A stretch of 46,769 nucleotides of DNA from CAZPMT01 sp964587655 (GCA_964587655.1 CAZPMT010000032.1:1-46769); one strand, 5' to 3'; shown: positions 32,728 through 41,907, numbered from the stretch's first letter. The notes: generated by a model from the letters alone, not told the origin. Made by a program: numbers and translations.

Positions 32728-34669
32728 GACACGCTGGCGCTGGGTGTGGCGCATCGCCGTTCTTGCCGCCGTTGCCGGCGGTGGATACGCCCTATTCAAT
32801 AAGCGCGAGGCAACGAATCAGGGCGGGACCACGTTCGCCGCACGCCGGGGCCCGCTGCAGATTACGGTCTTGGAGGGCGGAAACCTTGAGGCGATGGAGG
32901 CGCAGGAGATAAAGTCGGAAGTCCATGGCCAGACGAAGATCCTGTTCGTCGTCGAAGAAGGCTACACCGTAACTCAGGAGGACGTTGACAAGGGGAAAGT
33001 GCTGGTCGAGCTGGATTCGAAGGAGCTTCACGACCGGAAAATAGCGGAGGAGCTCGAGTACCAGAATGCCGCCGCGACGTTCACCGAAGCAACCGAAGAA
33101 TTCGCGATCCAGGCAAACCAGAACCGCAGCGATATCATGACGGCGCAGTTGGCGGCGAAGTTTGCACGGATGGACTTCGAGAAGTTCATGGGAGTCGAGT
33201 CCGCCAAGGAGATCCTGGCCAAGCTGGCGCTTGCGGATGTAAGCCTCGAGACCGTCGCCGACGCTGAATACATCCCCGAAGCCCCGCCGGAGCCGGCTGC
33301 TGCGCCGGTGACCCCGCAAGAGAAACCCGCGGGACCCAGTCCCGAGAAACCCGCGCCCGACAATGCGGCCAACGTGCAGCCGTCCGGGGCCGAGCCAGCA
33401 AAGCCATCGGAAGAGGGCAAGGAAAAGCCAGCCGCCGCCAATGAGGCGCCGGCCGCGCCGGAAGCGCCCCCGGAGACCGCGGAAGAGATGCGACGTCAGA
33501 GCGAGCTTCGGGCGGCCCATGCCGCACTGGATTTCACGAAGTATGCGGATTCCGAATTGCTTGGCGATGGCGAGGCGCGCCAGAAGCTGCGCAAACTCGA
33601 AGACGACCTGGTCCTGGCGCAAAAAGAGCTTGTACTTTCGCAAACCCAGTTTGAAGGCACGAAGCGGCTTGCCGAAAAGGACTTCGTCACCAAGAACGAC
33701 CTTGAAAACGAGCGGCTGAAAACGGAGCGGAATCGCATCGCGCTCGAGAGCGCGGAGACATCGAAGGACCTGTTCATCAAGTATGAGTTCGTGAAGACCG
33801 CGGAGAAAAACCTGTCGGATTTTGAGGAGGCGCTGGCCAAGCTCGAGCGCGCCAAGAAACTGGCCCGGTCGAAGATGGCGCAGGCGGCGGCCAAACGCCG
33901 TTCGGCGGAAAAGCGCTTCAGTCTTCAGACCTCGAGACTGCGCGAGATCAATGAGCAACTCGACAAGTGCAAGATTCGTGCAAAACGCCCGGGCATGCTG
34001 GTGTATGCGAACCCGGAGGACTGGCGGGGCGATGACCAGATCCGCGAGGGTGCGCTCATCCGCGAGCGTCAAGACCTCATCTCGATACCCGATCTCTCCG
34101 AGATGGCGGCGAAGGTCAAGATCCATGAAGCTTCGATAAAGTTCGTCCAGAAAGGCCAGAAAGCGCGGATCAAGGTGGATGCATATCCGGACGACGTGTT
34201 GACGGGCGAGGTGGTTCAGGTTGGCATTCTGCCGGACTCCGAGAACCGCTGGATGAACCCCGACGTGAAAGTCTACCAGGTTAAGCTGCGCATAGAAGGG
34301 AAGCGCGATTGGGTGAAGCCGGGCATGAGCGCGCAAGTCGAGATCCTGGTGAAGGAATTGCCGGATGTGATCTACGTTCCCATCCAGGCGGTGGCGCCGG
34401 CGGACGGCGAGAAGATCTGTTACGTGGTTGGCGGTCTCGGCGCGTCGGAGCCGCGCGTGGTCGAGGTGGGAGATTTCAACAATGAGTTTATCGAGATCAA
34501 GAGCGGCCTCGCAGAGGGTGACACGGTCCTGCTCCGCGCGCCGGTCGTTCCTGAGGAGGCCGACAAAGATCGCGAAGGAAAAGAAGGTGATAAGGAGAAA
34601 GCCAAGGAGCACAAGGAGAAGCCCAAGCCGCCCAAGAACGAGAACCCTCCGCCCGAGGCCAAACCGTGA
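32681..34669 (+). CDS. MacA/HlyD-like periplasmic adaptor with Pro/Ala-rich insert
   Basis: A 662-residue membrane-fusion protein linking an inner-membrane ABC transporter to the TolC-like channel. One N-terminal membrane helix (about 22-38) leads a lipoyl half-motif (ITVLEGGNLEAMEAQEIKSEV), a long helical hairpin (res 115-195 and 270-430), the second lipoyl half (LDKCKIRAKRPGMLVYANPEDW), and beta-barrel and membrane-proximal domains (VPIQAVAPADGEKICYV). Residues 198-270 are a Pro/Ala/Glu-rich, presumably disordered insert between the two hairpin parts (DNA 33272-33490). The C-terminus is Lys/Glu/Pro-rich. ATG 32681 has GGAGGAAG 8 nt upstream. Usual MacA is about 370 residues. Confidence 0.85.
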   Translation: MSNNLETPKPPRRSRKTRWRWVWRIAVLAAVAGGGYALFNKREATNQGGTTFAARRGPLQITVLEGGNLEAMEAQEIKSEVHGQTKILFVVEEGYTVTQEDVDKGKVLVELDSKELHDRKIAEELEYQNAAATFTEATEEFAIQANQNRSDIMTAQLAAKFARMDFEKFMGVESAKEILAKLALADVSLETVADAEYIPEAPPEPAAAPVTPQEKPAGPSPEKPAPDNAANVQPSGAEPAKPSEEGKEKPAAANEAPAAPEAPPETAEEMRRQSELRAAHAALDFTKYADSELLGDGEARQKLRKLEDDLVLAQKELVLSQTQFEGTKRLAEKDFVTKNDLENERLKTERNRIALESAETSKDLFIKYEFVKTAEKNLSDFEEALAKLERAKKLARSKMAQAAAKRRSAEKRFSLQTSRLREINEQLDKCKIRAKRPGMLVYANPEDWRGDDQIREGALIRERQDLISIPDLSEMAAKVKIHEASIKFVQKGQKARIKVDAYPDDVLTGEVVQVGILPDSENRWMNPDVKVYQVKLRIEGKRDWVKPGMSAQVEILVKELPDVIYVPIQAVAPADGEKICYVVGGLGASEPRVVEVGDFNNEFIEIKSGLAEGDTVLLRAPVVPEEADKDREGKEGDKEKAKEHKEKPKPPKNENPPPEAKP

Positions 34670-35358
34670 ACACGCAGCGGCCCATAGTCGAACTGGAAGA
34701 CGTCCGGAAGACCTACGCGATGGGCTCCGTGCTCGTGGAGGCCCTGCGCGGTGTCAGTCTTGTGTTCCGCGAAGGGGAATACGTCAGCATCATGGGGCAA
34801 AGCGGCTGCGGCAAGTCGACGCTCCTCAACGTGCTCGGATGTCTCGACCGCGCGACGTCCGGCTGGTATCTGCTCGGCGGAGAGGACGTGTCTCAGCTGG
34901 ACGATGACGCGCTTTCGGACATACGCGGTGCGCGTATCGGCTTCGTGTTTCAGTCGTATAACCTTATCGCGCAGCTTTCGGTGCTCGAGAACATTATGGT
35001 GCCGCTGTATTATCAGTCGAGGCCGGAGCATGAGAGCGCCGCGGTCGCCACGGAATTCGCGAAGCGGGTGGGGCTGGACACGCGTTTGAATCACAGGCCG
35101 AACGAACTGTCCGGCGGCCAGCAGCAACGAGTGGCAATCGCGCGGGCCCTGGTCAATGACCCGCTCGTCATTCTCGCGGACGAGCCCACGGGAAACCTTG
35201 ATTCGACATCAGGACAAGAGATCCTCGATCTGTTTGACGAACTGCACCGGCAAGGCAAGACGGTCATCATGGTCACGCACGACGATGCGATTTCGAGCCG
35301 GACGCAGAGGATAGTGCGTCTTCGGGACGGCCAGGTTGTTAGCGATGCCAGGAACTAG
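34666..35358 (+). CDS. MacB-type ABC transporter, ATP-binding protein
   Basis: A 230-residue ATPase of the LolD/MacB group. Walker A is GQSGCGKST, the signature LSGGQQQRVAIARALVNDP and Walker B VILADEPTGNLDS, with the H-loop in VIMVTHDD. GTG 34666 overlaps the adaptor stop (GTGA). Unlike E. coli MacB, ATPase and permease are separate genes here, overlapping by 14 bp. Confidence 0.93.
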   Translation: MNTQRPIVELEDVRKTYAMGSVLVEALRGVSLVFREGEYVSIMGQSGCGKSTLLNVLGCLDRATSGWYLLGGEDVSQLDDDALSDIRGARIGFVFQSYNLIAQLSVLENIMVPLYYQSRPEHESAAVATEFAKRVGLDTRLNHRPNELSGGQQQRVAIARALVNDPLVILADEPTGNLDSTSGQEILDLFDELHRQGKTVIMVTHDDAISSRTQRIVRLRDGQVVSDARN

Positions 35359-36703
35359 CGCACATACCGCAAGCGCGCTGCTTCGGCCTTTGACTTCCGC
35401 GGTGCGGCTGCGCCGGACCGTGCGTCTGGGTTTCCACAGTCTCTGGCTGCATCGTCTGCGTTCGCTGCTGACCGTGCTCGGCATCGTCTTCGGCGTGAGC
35501 TCCGTTATCGCGATGCTGGCCGTGGGAGAAGGCGCAAGTCATGAGGCCCAGGAACAGATCCTCCGTCTCGGCAGCAATAACATCATCATACGAAGCCTGA
35601 AACCCCCGGAAGAACGCAAGGCCCCCACCAGCCGTGGCTACGTGCTCGATTACGGTTTGACGTACGCGGATGTCTCGCGCCTCCGCGCGACGATTCCGGG
35701 CATCACAATCGTGCTTCCGGCGCGGATCATCCGAAGCTATGTGTGGAACGGCCCCCGCCGGCTCGATTGCGAGATCGTGGGCACAGTGTGGTGGTATCCG
35801 GAAATGCGCGGACAGCAGGTTACACAAGGACGCTTCTTCACAGAAAGCGAATGCGAGAACGTCATCAATGTCTGCGTCCTGGGCGCGGGCATGGCCGAAG
35901 AGCTTATGCCGTTGGACACGCCCATCGGAAAAAGCGTTCGTGTCGGCAGAAGCTATTACCGGATCATCGGAACAATGGAGCCGGAGATACGGCGCCCGGC
36001 ATCGGAGTCATCCTTGGAAGAGTCCAAGGACACAGGCGAAAGCCAGGCGAGCGACCAGTCGGCTTCCTATCGCATGTACATCCCCCTTTCGGCGGCCAAG
36101 AACCGTTTTGGTGAGGTGCTGATCAAGCGGCGCAGCGGGAGTTTCGAGGCCGAACGCGTCGAGCTCCATGAGGCAATCGTCAAAGTGCGCCGGCAGGAAG
36201 ACGTCATGGAGACGTCGGCCATCGTGCGCGAAATCCTCGAGCGGCATCACAAGAAAAAGGACTACGAAATCGTCGTCCCGCTCGAATTGTTGCGGCAGGC
36301 CGAACGGACAAAGCAGATCTTCAACATCGTGCTGGGATCGATCGCCGCGATCTCCTTGCTCGTCGGCGGCATCGGCATCATGAACATCATGCTGGCCAGC
36401 GTCACGGAACGGACCCGCGAGATCGGCATCAGGCGCGCCCTGGGCGCAAAGCGCCGCGACATCATCATGCAGTTTCTCGTCGAGACCGTTATCCTGTCCG
36501 GCGTGGGAGGCGTCATCGGCGTCGCGCTCGGCATGGCGGTTCCTTTCGCGATCACGTATTTCGCCCGCATGACGACGATCATCACTCCATGGTCGCCGTT
36601 CATAGCGTTCTCCATCTCGGGACTCGTCGGAGTCATCTTCGGTCTGTACCCCGCACTGCGGGCCGCGAACATGGATCCCGTAGAAGCCCTCAGGCACGAA
36701 TAA
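35345..36703 (+). CDS. MacB-type ABC transporter, permease
   Basis: A 452-residue FtsX/MacB permease. One N-terminal helix (RSLLTVLGIVFGVSSVIAML) precedes a large periplasmic MacB_PCD domain. Three C-terminal helices follow, in the characteristic context GGIGIMNIMLASVTERTREIG and RRALGAKRRDIIMQFLVET. The last helix ends with YPALRAANMDPVEALRHE, a MacB hallmark. ATG 35345 is preferred; TTG 35336 is in frame. With the adaptor and TolC-like protein it would form a mechanotransmission exporter for lipopeptides, antibiotics or proteins. Substrate unknown. Confidence 0.93.
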   Translation: MPGTSAHTASALLRPLTSAVRLRRTVRLGFHSLWLHRLRSLLTVLGIVFGVSSVIAMLAVGEGASHEAQEQILRLGSNNIIIRSLKPPEERKAPTSRGYVLDYGLTYADVSRLRATIPGITIVLPARIIRSYVWNGPRRLDCEIVGTVWWYPEMRGQQVTQGRFFTESECENVINVCVLGAGMAEELMPLDTPIGKSVRVGRSYYRIIGTMEPEIRRPASESSLEESKDTGESQASDQSASYRMYIPLSAAKNRFGEVLIKRRSGSFEAERVELHEAIVKVRRQEDVMETSAIVREILERHHKKKDYEIVVPLELLRQAERTKQIFNIVLGSIAAISLLVGGIGIMNIMLASVTERTREIGIRRALGAKRRDIIMQFLVETVILSGVGGVIGVALGMAVPFAITYFARMTTIITPWSPFIAFSISGLVGVIFGLYPALRAANMDPVEALRHE

Positions 36704-36712
36704 GCCTCAAGA

Positions 36713-36907
36713 TGTCTCTTCAGCCTAGAAACGACAGTTGGAATTCGGGCCCTCTGCTCAAGCAGTGGACGGGCTGGACGTCGTGGACGAAGTAAACTCG
36801 AGAGGCGTTCACATTCAGGGTGAAGTCCACAATGTCCACAGCGTCCACGTTGTCCACGGGTTGGACCGAAGAAGCTGTCTTGACTGCCGAATCTAGGATC
36901 AAACGGA
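36713..36907. repeat. MITE-like element, about 195 bp, with matched 9-bp repeats in both arms
   Basis: The left end has CCTAGAAACGACAGTTGGA (36724-36742) and the right end CTTGACTGCCGAATCTAGG followed by ATCAAACGGA (36879-36907). The right arm carries GTCCAC every 9 bp at 36825, 36834, 36843 and 36852, followed by TTGGAC. The left arm carries TGGAC every 9 bp at 36766, 36775 and 36784, so the arms can pair as a long hairpin. The boundaries are approximate. It fills the gap between the MacB permease and the convergent esterase. Confidence 0.6.
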
Positions 36908-36928
36908 CTTCCCGTTCAGGACACTGGA

Positions 36929-37978
36929 TTACTTCTTGTCTTTCAGATAGCGGTCGAAGAACTTGTTCATGAACCACTGGCAGCGGACGTTGACGTCAAT
37001 GACGATATCCATCGTGTGCGGCCAGCCCTCGAACTTCTCGTATTCGTAAGGAACGCCCACTTCCTTCAGCTTCGCCGCGACCTTGTCCGACTGCGCTACC
37101 GGCACAGTGTCGTCGACGGTGCCCTGGAAGATCAGCGTCGGCGGATCGTCCTTCGTGACGTAGGTTATCGGCGACGCCTGCTCGTAGAGCTTGGGGGCCT
37201 GGTCGTAAGGTTTCCCGATGAAGCTCCTCACGACGTCGACGTTGCGCGCGCCCTCGGAGAACAGGTCGCCGGGACCGTAGAGGTCCACAACGGCCTGTAC
37301 GCGGCTGCTGATGCCGGGATACCCGCCGCCGCCCTCCAACTCGGGAACGTCCGAGGAATACCCCACCATCATGGAAAGATAGCCGCCCGCCGACCCGCCG
37401 ATGACCGCGATCTTGTCGGGATTCACGTTGTACTTGGCGGCGTTGGCGCGCATCCAGCGCACCGCGCACTTGGCATCCTGCACGCACCCGGGGAACGGCG
37501 CCTCTCCCGAAAAGCGGTAGGAGATGGCGGCAACGACGTAGCCCCGCTTCGCGTAGCGAACCGTGTAATACTTGTAATCCGTCCGGCTGCCGCTCTTCCA
37601 TCCGCCGCCGTGAATGAAAATAAGGCCCGGTACGGGTTTCTCGATCTTCTCGGGCGCATACAAGTCGAGCAATAGAGAGCGGTCCCCGACCTTGCCGTAC
37701 TCGATGTCCTTCGTCTCGACCACGCCTGGCGGAATCGGCACCGGCGAGCCAGGCATGAACACCTTGATCTGGCCGCTCATGGCGGCTGCCATCGCCTCGT
37801 CTTGCGACTTGAACCCCGGCGGCGCGGGCGGCGGCGTGTCCCCGAGCGGCACGCCAAACTCGTCGACCGGGCCCGTTGCAGGGGCTTGATCTTGGGCGCA
37901 GCTTGCAACCGTCAAGAGCACAAACAGGAACAAGGTCAAGAGCAACCTTGCGGGTTTCGTTCGCAATTGCAGCATCAT
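36929..37978 (-). CDS. Alpha/beta-hydrolase lipoprotein (esterase/lipase, BD-FAE-like)
   Basis: A 349-residue secreted carboxylesterase-type protein. The signal LLLTLFLFVLLTVASC ends in a lipobox (VASC), so it is probably membrane-anchored. Catalytic features are the oxyanion motif HGGGW, nucleophile GGSAGG, acid Asp in GTVDDTVPV and base His in GWPHTMD. Start at ATG 37978 with AGAGGAG upstream (a second ATG follows directly at 37975). It is 91 bp after the MFS gene on the same strand and likely co-transcribed. Acetyl or feruloyl esters of plant polysaccharides are possible substrates. Confidence 0.85.
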   Translation of the reverse strand: MMLQLRTKPARLLLTLFLFVLLTVASCAQDQAPATGPVDEFGVPLGDTPPPAPPGFKSQDEAMAAAMSGQIKVFMPGSPVPIPPGVVETKDIEYGKVGDRSLLLDLYAPEKIEKPVPGLIFIHGGGWKSGSRTDYKYYTVRYAKRGYVVAAISYRFSGEAPFPGCVQDAKCAVRWMRANAAKYNVNPDKIAVIGGSAGGYLSMMVGYSSDVPELEGGGGYPGISSRVQAVVDLYGPGDLFSEGARNVDVVRSFIGKPYDQAPKLYEQASPITYVTKDDPPTLIFQGTVDDTVPVAQSDKVAAKLKEVGVPYEYEKFEGWPHTMDIVIDVNVRCQWFMNKFFDRYLKDKK

Positions 37979-38069
37979 AATCTCCTCTCGCTGCGACCCG
38001 CCGCGGCGGGCCGCGTTCAACACGTGCGGCTGTACGAGACCCAACGCACACGCCGCTCGGATCACCGCG

Positions 38070-39296
38070 CTACAGCTTTTCGACTTTGTACCCGCCTCTT
38101 GCCCGGTCGCTCAAGTAGAGCAGCAGGAACACCACGGTTATGATAGCGGGAAGAATCGCCCACAACTGCAAACACTTCGCCGGACCGTACGCGTCGTTTA
38201 CGCGACCCATGATGGGCCCTGCGAAAAACGTGCTGAAACTCCCCGTGCCGCCGATAATGGCCAATCCCAGCGACCCAGTCCTAGGGCAGCGTTCCGAGGT
38301 GATGCCGAGCATCGTCGGCCACCAGAAGCACACGCCGATATACAGGAGCGTGGCCGCCACGAAAAACATCACAGGGGTCGTCGCGAACCGGAACATGAAC
38401 AAGCCGGCCGTCGCAAAGGGGGCCGTGATCGCAATGAGAGCCACCGGAGACACGCTGTGCGCTTGGCGGCTGAAGAACTGCCGGAGCACGTACATGAGAA
38501 TGCTGCCCCAGACCAACGCGAGAATGCCTTCCTTCTGGCCCATGACGTCGTTGTACACGTTCGAGATCCAGGCGCCCGGGCCCAACTCGGTGGCCGCGGT
38601 CAGCCACATCATCACGAAGACAATCCAGAACAGTGGGCGGCTCACCGATTCCGCAAACATCCCGCGAAACGGCACACCGGCTGCAACGCGTTCCGTGGGC
38701 GGAAACTTCTGCCCGAAAATCATCGCTGTGTAGATTACCGCGGGTACCAGCAGCATCCCCATCTTTATCTGCCAGCCCAACCCCATTTGCGAGAAGCCGT
38801 AAGACAACAGCCCCCCGATCACGATGCCGCCCGGGAACCATGCATGGAAGAGGGTCAGTTTGTGCGTCTTGTCATCCGGGTAGATCGTGGCGATAAGCGG
38901 ATTGCAGACGGCCTCGACGATTCCATTGCCTGCGCCCACGATAAGGGTGCCCAACACAACGACCCAGAAGCTGGGCGCGAAGATCGTAAGCAACGCCCCT
39001 CCGATGTGGCATAGGGCCGCCAGTCGCAACAGGGCGCCCATGCCTAGCAGGTCAACTAGGGGTCCCCCGAAGTAGATCGCCAGGCCGAACGAAAAGAACG
39101 CCACGCCCGCGATGATGCCAAGATTGGTTTTCACCAATTGCTCGTGGTTCTGATCGGCGCCGGTGCTTCCGGCAGCCACATACGGCTTGACGAAGTCTCG
39201 TTCGAAATCCGTCATGATGTCGCCACGTATTGCGAACGACATCGCCGTTGTCACGAGGGCGATACAACTCGCCAAGAACAGAATTCTGTTGTTCAT
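38070..39296 (-). CDS. MFS transporter
   Basis: A 408-residue permease with about twelve hydrophobic segments of the major facilitator superfamily. Visible features are the VDLLGMGALLRLAAL loop after helix 2, GTLIVGAGNGIVEAVCNPLIATIYP in helices 4-5, and the second half beginning near RPLFWIVFVMMWLTAATELG. The style resembles FucP/sugar or organic-acid MFS proteins, but the substrate is not readable. AAAGGAG precedes ATG 39296. It diverges from mqnA. Confidence 0.85.
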   Translation of the reverse strand: MNNRILFLASCIALVTTAMSFAIRGDIMTDFERDFVKPYVAAGSTGADQNHEQLVKTNLGIIAGVAFFSFGLAIYFGGPLVDLLGMGALLRLAALCHIGGALLTIFAPSFWVVVLGTLIVGAGNGIVEAVCNPLIATIYPDDKTHKLTLFHAWFPGGIVIGGLLSYGFSQMGLGWQIKMGMLLVPAVIYTAMIFGQKFPPTERVAAGVPFRGMFAESVSRPLFWIVFVMMWLTAATELGPGAWISNVYNDVMGQKEGILALVWGSILMYVLRQFFSRQAHSVSPVALIAITAPFATAGLFMFRFATTPVMFFVAATLLYIGVCFWWPTMLGITSERCPRTGSLGLAIIGGTGSFSTFFAGPIMGRVNDAYGPAKCLQLWAILPAIITVVFLLLYLSDRARGGYKVEKL

Positions 39297-39397
39297 TATA
39301 CGAATCTCCTTTGCGCGTCAGCGGCCACCGGCAAGAACTCAAACCATACTACTTTCTCCCGCCCGTCAGGTCAAGCGCGCGGGGCGCGGCAGTGTGA

Positions 39398-39403
39398 TAG
39401 AAT
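39398..39403 (+). promoter_or_regulatory. Putative -10 element for mqnA
   Basis: TAGAAT in the context GTGTGATAGAAT gives an extended -10-like site, with the start near 39410 and a 24-nt leader. No convincing -35 hexamer is seen. Confidence 0.35.
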
Positions 39404-39433
39404 GTCGATTGCCAACAACGGGGAATGCGACGC

Positions 39434-40270
39434 ATGGAAGCAGTTCAGGAGACGAACCTTTGGGGAGTTCAGAGAATCGCTCTGGGTGTGTCGCGGCGAT
39501 GCTGCGCCTGGCCGCTCATACGCGGACTGTCGGACCTGCCGCAGATCGCCGTGCTCCAGGACTCTCCCGCGGTCATCGCGAGACGTTTCCGCGATAACGA
39601 GTTCGACTGCGCCTTGCTGCCCGTGATCGAATGCCTTGCCCGCGCCGGCGCGGACGCCACACGCGAGTTGCCTGCGTTCAAGGTCGTCCCCGGCATAGGC
39701 ATCAGTACGGAAGGGGATTGTGTGACGGAAGTCCTATTCGCACGCACGGCCCTTTCCGAAACGCAGCGCGTCATTGCGGACTTTGCCCAAGGCGGCATGC
39801 TCACACTTGCCCAAGTGCTGCTCGCCGAACATTGCGCGCGCCCTCCTGAATTCGTCGATGCGTCCGACCGTGCCGCGACGGGTCCTGTCGACGGCGTATT
39901 GGTCAGCGGGGACGATGCATTTGCGAAGGGCAATCCTTTTCCGCTCCGCTACGACCTCGGTGAACTGTGGCGACAGCTCACGGACCTTCCGCTGGTACAC
40001 ATGGTATGGGTTGCGCGGCGCGGGACGCCGCTTGCTGAACTCCGCCGCCTGCTTTCGCTCGCCCTCCAGAAGGGTCTCGATGAGATTGACCAGATCGCCG
40101 CCACGGTATCGCGGGCCTACGACATCAGTCTCGATAGAGCGCTCGAGTATCTGAAAGAAACGGTTCGGTACAGGATCGGCGCCGCGGAAATGGACGGCAT
40201 CAGGAAATTCACGGAACTCGCCGCGAAACACGGCCTCTGCGATCCTCGAGCCGAGATCCACTTGTGTTAG
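39434..40270 (+). CDS. mqnA: MqnA-family chorismate dehydratase (futalosine menaquinone pathway)
   Basis: A 278-residue protein of the VitK2_biosynth family, related to periplasmic-binding folds but cytoplasmic. It would convert chorismate to 3-enolpyruvoyl-benzoate, the first step of futalosine-route menaquinone synthesis. Landmarks are a VSRRCCAWPLIRGL segment (the S-x-x-N/x-x-x-P-L part), FDCALLPVIECLA, and the LGELWRQLTDLPLVHMVWVARRG segment (L-x-x-x-W-x-x-x-T-x-L-P-F in relatives). ATG 39434 is favoured over ATG 39425 because GGGGA is about 10 nt upstream. Other mqn genes are not in this window. Its last 4 bases overlap the convergent rimI gene. Confidence 0.75.
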   Translation: MEAVQETNLWGVQRIALGVSRRCCAWPLIRGLSDLPQIAVLQDSPAVIARRFRDNEFDCALLPVIECLARAGADATRELPAFKVVPGIGISTEGDCVTEVLFARTALSETQRVIADFAQGGMLTLAQVLLAEHCARPPEFVDASDRAATGPVDGVLVSGDDAFAKGNPFPLRYDLGELWRQLTDLPLVHMVWVARRGTPLAELRRLLSLALQKGLDEIDQIAATVSRAYDISLDRALEYLKETVRYRIGAAEMDGIRKFTELAAKHGLCDPRAEIHLC

Positions 40271-40767
40271 GTCGAGGCCGGTGAGGAAGGGCTTTCTCTT
40301 GCGGGCGTTTCGATCTTCCGCGCCATGATCAGCGCGTCTTCGCCCGTCCCCGAGTAGTATCCCCGCCGCAGGCCCACTTGTTCGAATCCCATGCCCTTGT
40401 ACAGATTCTTCGCCGGGATGTTCGATGGCCGGACCTCGAGGTTCGCCTCACGAAGTCCCCTTTGAGCGGCGAGGTCCATGAGGAATTCCAACTCCTCGCG
40501 TCCGAACCCGCGCCCGCGATACTCACGACGGACCGTTACGCTGGTGATGTGCGCCTCGTCGGCCGCTTCCCAAAAACCGGCGTAACCGATGAGCGCCCCA
40601 TCGAGAAACACAACGAAAAACTGGGACAGCGGGTTGTTGACTTCCTGCCGGAACATGCCCTCGGTCCACGGCTCGATGTAGGCTTCGCGCTCGATCTCCA
40701 TCAGGGCGGGGATGTGCTCCTCACGTATACGGACGTACTCAAGCGCCGAACAGGGATGCTCACTCAT
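40267..40767 (-). CDS. rimI: RimI, ribosomal protein S18-alanine N-acetyltransferase
   Basis: A 166-residue GNAT protein. The central TVRREYRGRGFGREELEFLMD gives the acetyl-CoA loop (R-x-x-G-x-G/A). The rest is family-typical: EREAYIEPWTEGMF, LEVRPSNIPAKNLYKGMGF and a C-terminal LIMARKI. Its start overlaps the tsaB stop by one base (TGATG), so it is co-translated; tsaB-rimI linkage is common. Without more context, acetylation of another N-terminus cannot be excluded. Confidence 0.88.
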   Translation of the reverse strand: MSEHPCSALEYVRIREEHIPALMEIEREAYIEPWTEGMFRQEVNNPLSQFFVVFLDGALIGYAGFWEAADEAHITSVTVRREYRGRGFGREELEFLMDLAAQRGLREANLEVRPSNIPAKNLYKGMGFEQVGLRRGYYSGTGEDALIMARKIETPARESPSSPAST

Positions 40768-41462
40768 CAGGATGCCGCCTCGCGCCGGGCGCGATTAATC
40801 TCGGCCTGGGACTTGCGCAGATAGACCGGACTCACAAGGGCCGCATCCGTGCACACGCCTTGTTCGATGAGCGACTGCGCTTCGGCGGCGACCGCCGATG
40901 CTCTCGGCACGGAACATATCGCGGGCGCGAACGCCGCGCCCGGCAACCGTTCGAGAATCCGTTCGCGATAGAGCTCAGCGCCGTTGCCGAGAAAAATCGC
41001 GTCGCCGTCGATGTCGTCCAACAACGAATCCACGGGGCAGACTCGATCAGGCGTAAGCTTCTCGCGGCGTCCGTTTGTGAATCGGTACACCGCCCCGAAG
41101 ACCTCGCGCATGCGAGCGTCCAACAGCGGACACAGCAAGCCTTCCCGGAACGCGCCCAGCCGCGTCATCGCATCCAGCGTGGGCACCGGCACGAGCGGCA
41201 ATCGGGCGCCCAAGGCCAAACCTTTCCACGTCGCGACGCCGACGCGCACGCCCGTGAACGATCCGGGTCCAACGGAAATCGCGAGGGCGTCCATATCCTC
41301 GATCTTGAGCCCCGCCTCGGCCAATACCCAGTCCACCGTATTGATCAGCCGTTCGGAGTGCGACCGGCCGCATTCAACGATGATTTCCGCAAGGACGCGG
41401 CCGTCATTGCATACGGCCACCGTGTTAATGGATGTGGATGTATCCGCGGCAAGAATCTTCAT
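40767..41462 (-). CDS. tsaB: TsaB, tRNA threonylcarbamoyl-A modification partner
   Basis: A 231-residue actin-like-fold protein that pairs with TsaD to make t6A in ANN-decoding tRNAs. Motifs are ILAADTSTSINTVAVC, the GRSHSERLINTVDWVL helix and ISVGPGSFTGVRVGVATWKGLA. Start at ATG 41462. A 27-bp palindrome ends 12 nt upstream (41474-41500), exactly where a ribosome site would lie, and no Shine-Dalgarno is visible. A longer reading frame into the palindrome exists but carries no conserved sequence. Confidence 0.93.
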   Translation of the reverse strand: MKILAADTSTSINTVAVCNDGRVLAEIIVECGRSHSERLINTVDWVLAEAGLKIEDMDALAISVGPGSFTGVRVGVATWKGLALGARLPLVPVPTLDAMTRLGAFREGLLCPLLDARMREVFGAVYRFTNGRREKLTPDRVCPVDSLLDDIDGDAIFLGNGAELYRERILERLPGAAFAPAICSVPRASAVAAEAQSLIEQGVCTDAALVSPVYLRKSQAEINRARREAAS

Positions 41463-41473
41463 TGCGGGTCCGC

Positions 41474-41500
41474 ACAGTTTGTCAAACAACGACAAACTGT
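41474..41500 (-). repeat. 27-bp palindromic repeat (copy b)
   Basis: ACAGTTTGTC (41474-41483), a 7-nt loop and GACAAACTGT (41491-41500), perfect arms. It lies between the HU gene and tsaB, 12 nt before the tsaB start. On the minus strand the loop reads GTTGTTT, close to copy a (GGGGTTT). Confidence 0.85.
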
Positions 41501-41568
41501 TGCCTGGGAACGCCGGGCCAAGGCGCGCGGCGAACCTGTTTGCATTTGCACGACCTGAGGAACCCGGG

Positions 41569-41907
41569 CTACTGCGCCGGTTCCTCGCGCTCAAGATTGG
41601 CGGACGCCGGCTTGGTCGCCGAAGCGTCGCCGACGATAATCTCTTTCATATGTTTCCCTGGCCTATACGTGACGACTTTGCGCTCGGGCACGGGGACCTG
41701 TTCGCCTGTGCGTGGATTTCGCCCGATACGGGCCGCGCGGGTCTTCACTTCGAAAACGCCGAAATCGCGCAGTTCCCAACGATGCCCCTCGGCCAAGCTG
41801 TGGGACACCATATCTAATGCCCCCTCGATGATTTTCGCCACGTCGCTCTGCGTCATGCCTAACTGACTTGCAACCCGTATCACGAGCTCACGTTTGGTCA
41901 TCGTCAC
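41569..41907 (-). CDS. HU/IHF-family DNA-binding protein
   Basis: A 112-residue nucleoid protein. The KRELVIRVASQLGMTQSDVAKIIEGALDM helices, the RDFGVFEVKTRAARIGRNPRTGEQVPVP arm and the RKVVTYRPGKHMKEII end are characteristic. It bends DNA and compacts the chromosome. A C-terminal tail of about 20 residues after the conserved fold is unusual but non-conserved. GTG 41907 has GGGGAGG about 9 nt upstream; ATG 41901 is an alternative. Confidence 0.93.
   Translation of the reverse strand: MTMTKRELVIRVASQLGMTQSDVAKIIEGALDMVSHSLAEGHRWELRDFGVFEVKTRAARIGRNPRTGEQVPVPERKVVTYRPGKHMKEIIVGDASATKPASANLEREEPAQ

Noticed and set aside
32792..34612. 606-residue minus-strand frame opposite the adaptor gene
   Set aside because: Same reason: the plus strand encodes a recognisable membrane-fusion protein with a strong ribosome site; the antisense frame has no start signal or motifs.
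41463..41594. N-terminal extension of TsaB through the palindrome
   Set aside because: TsaB proteins start at the MKILAADTS strand; the extension only reads through repeat DNA and the HU 3' region.
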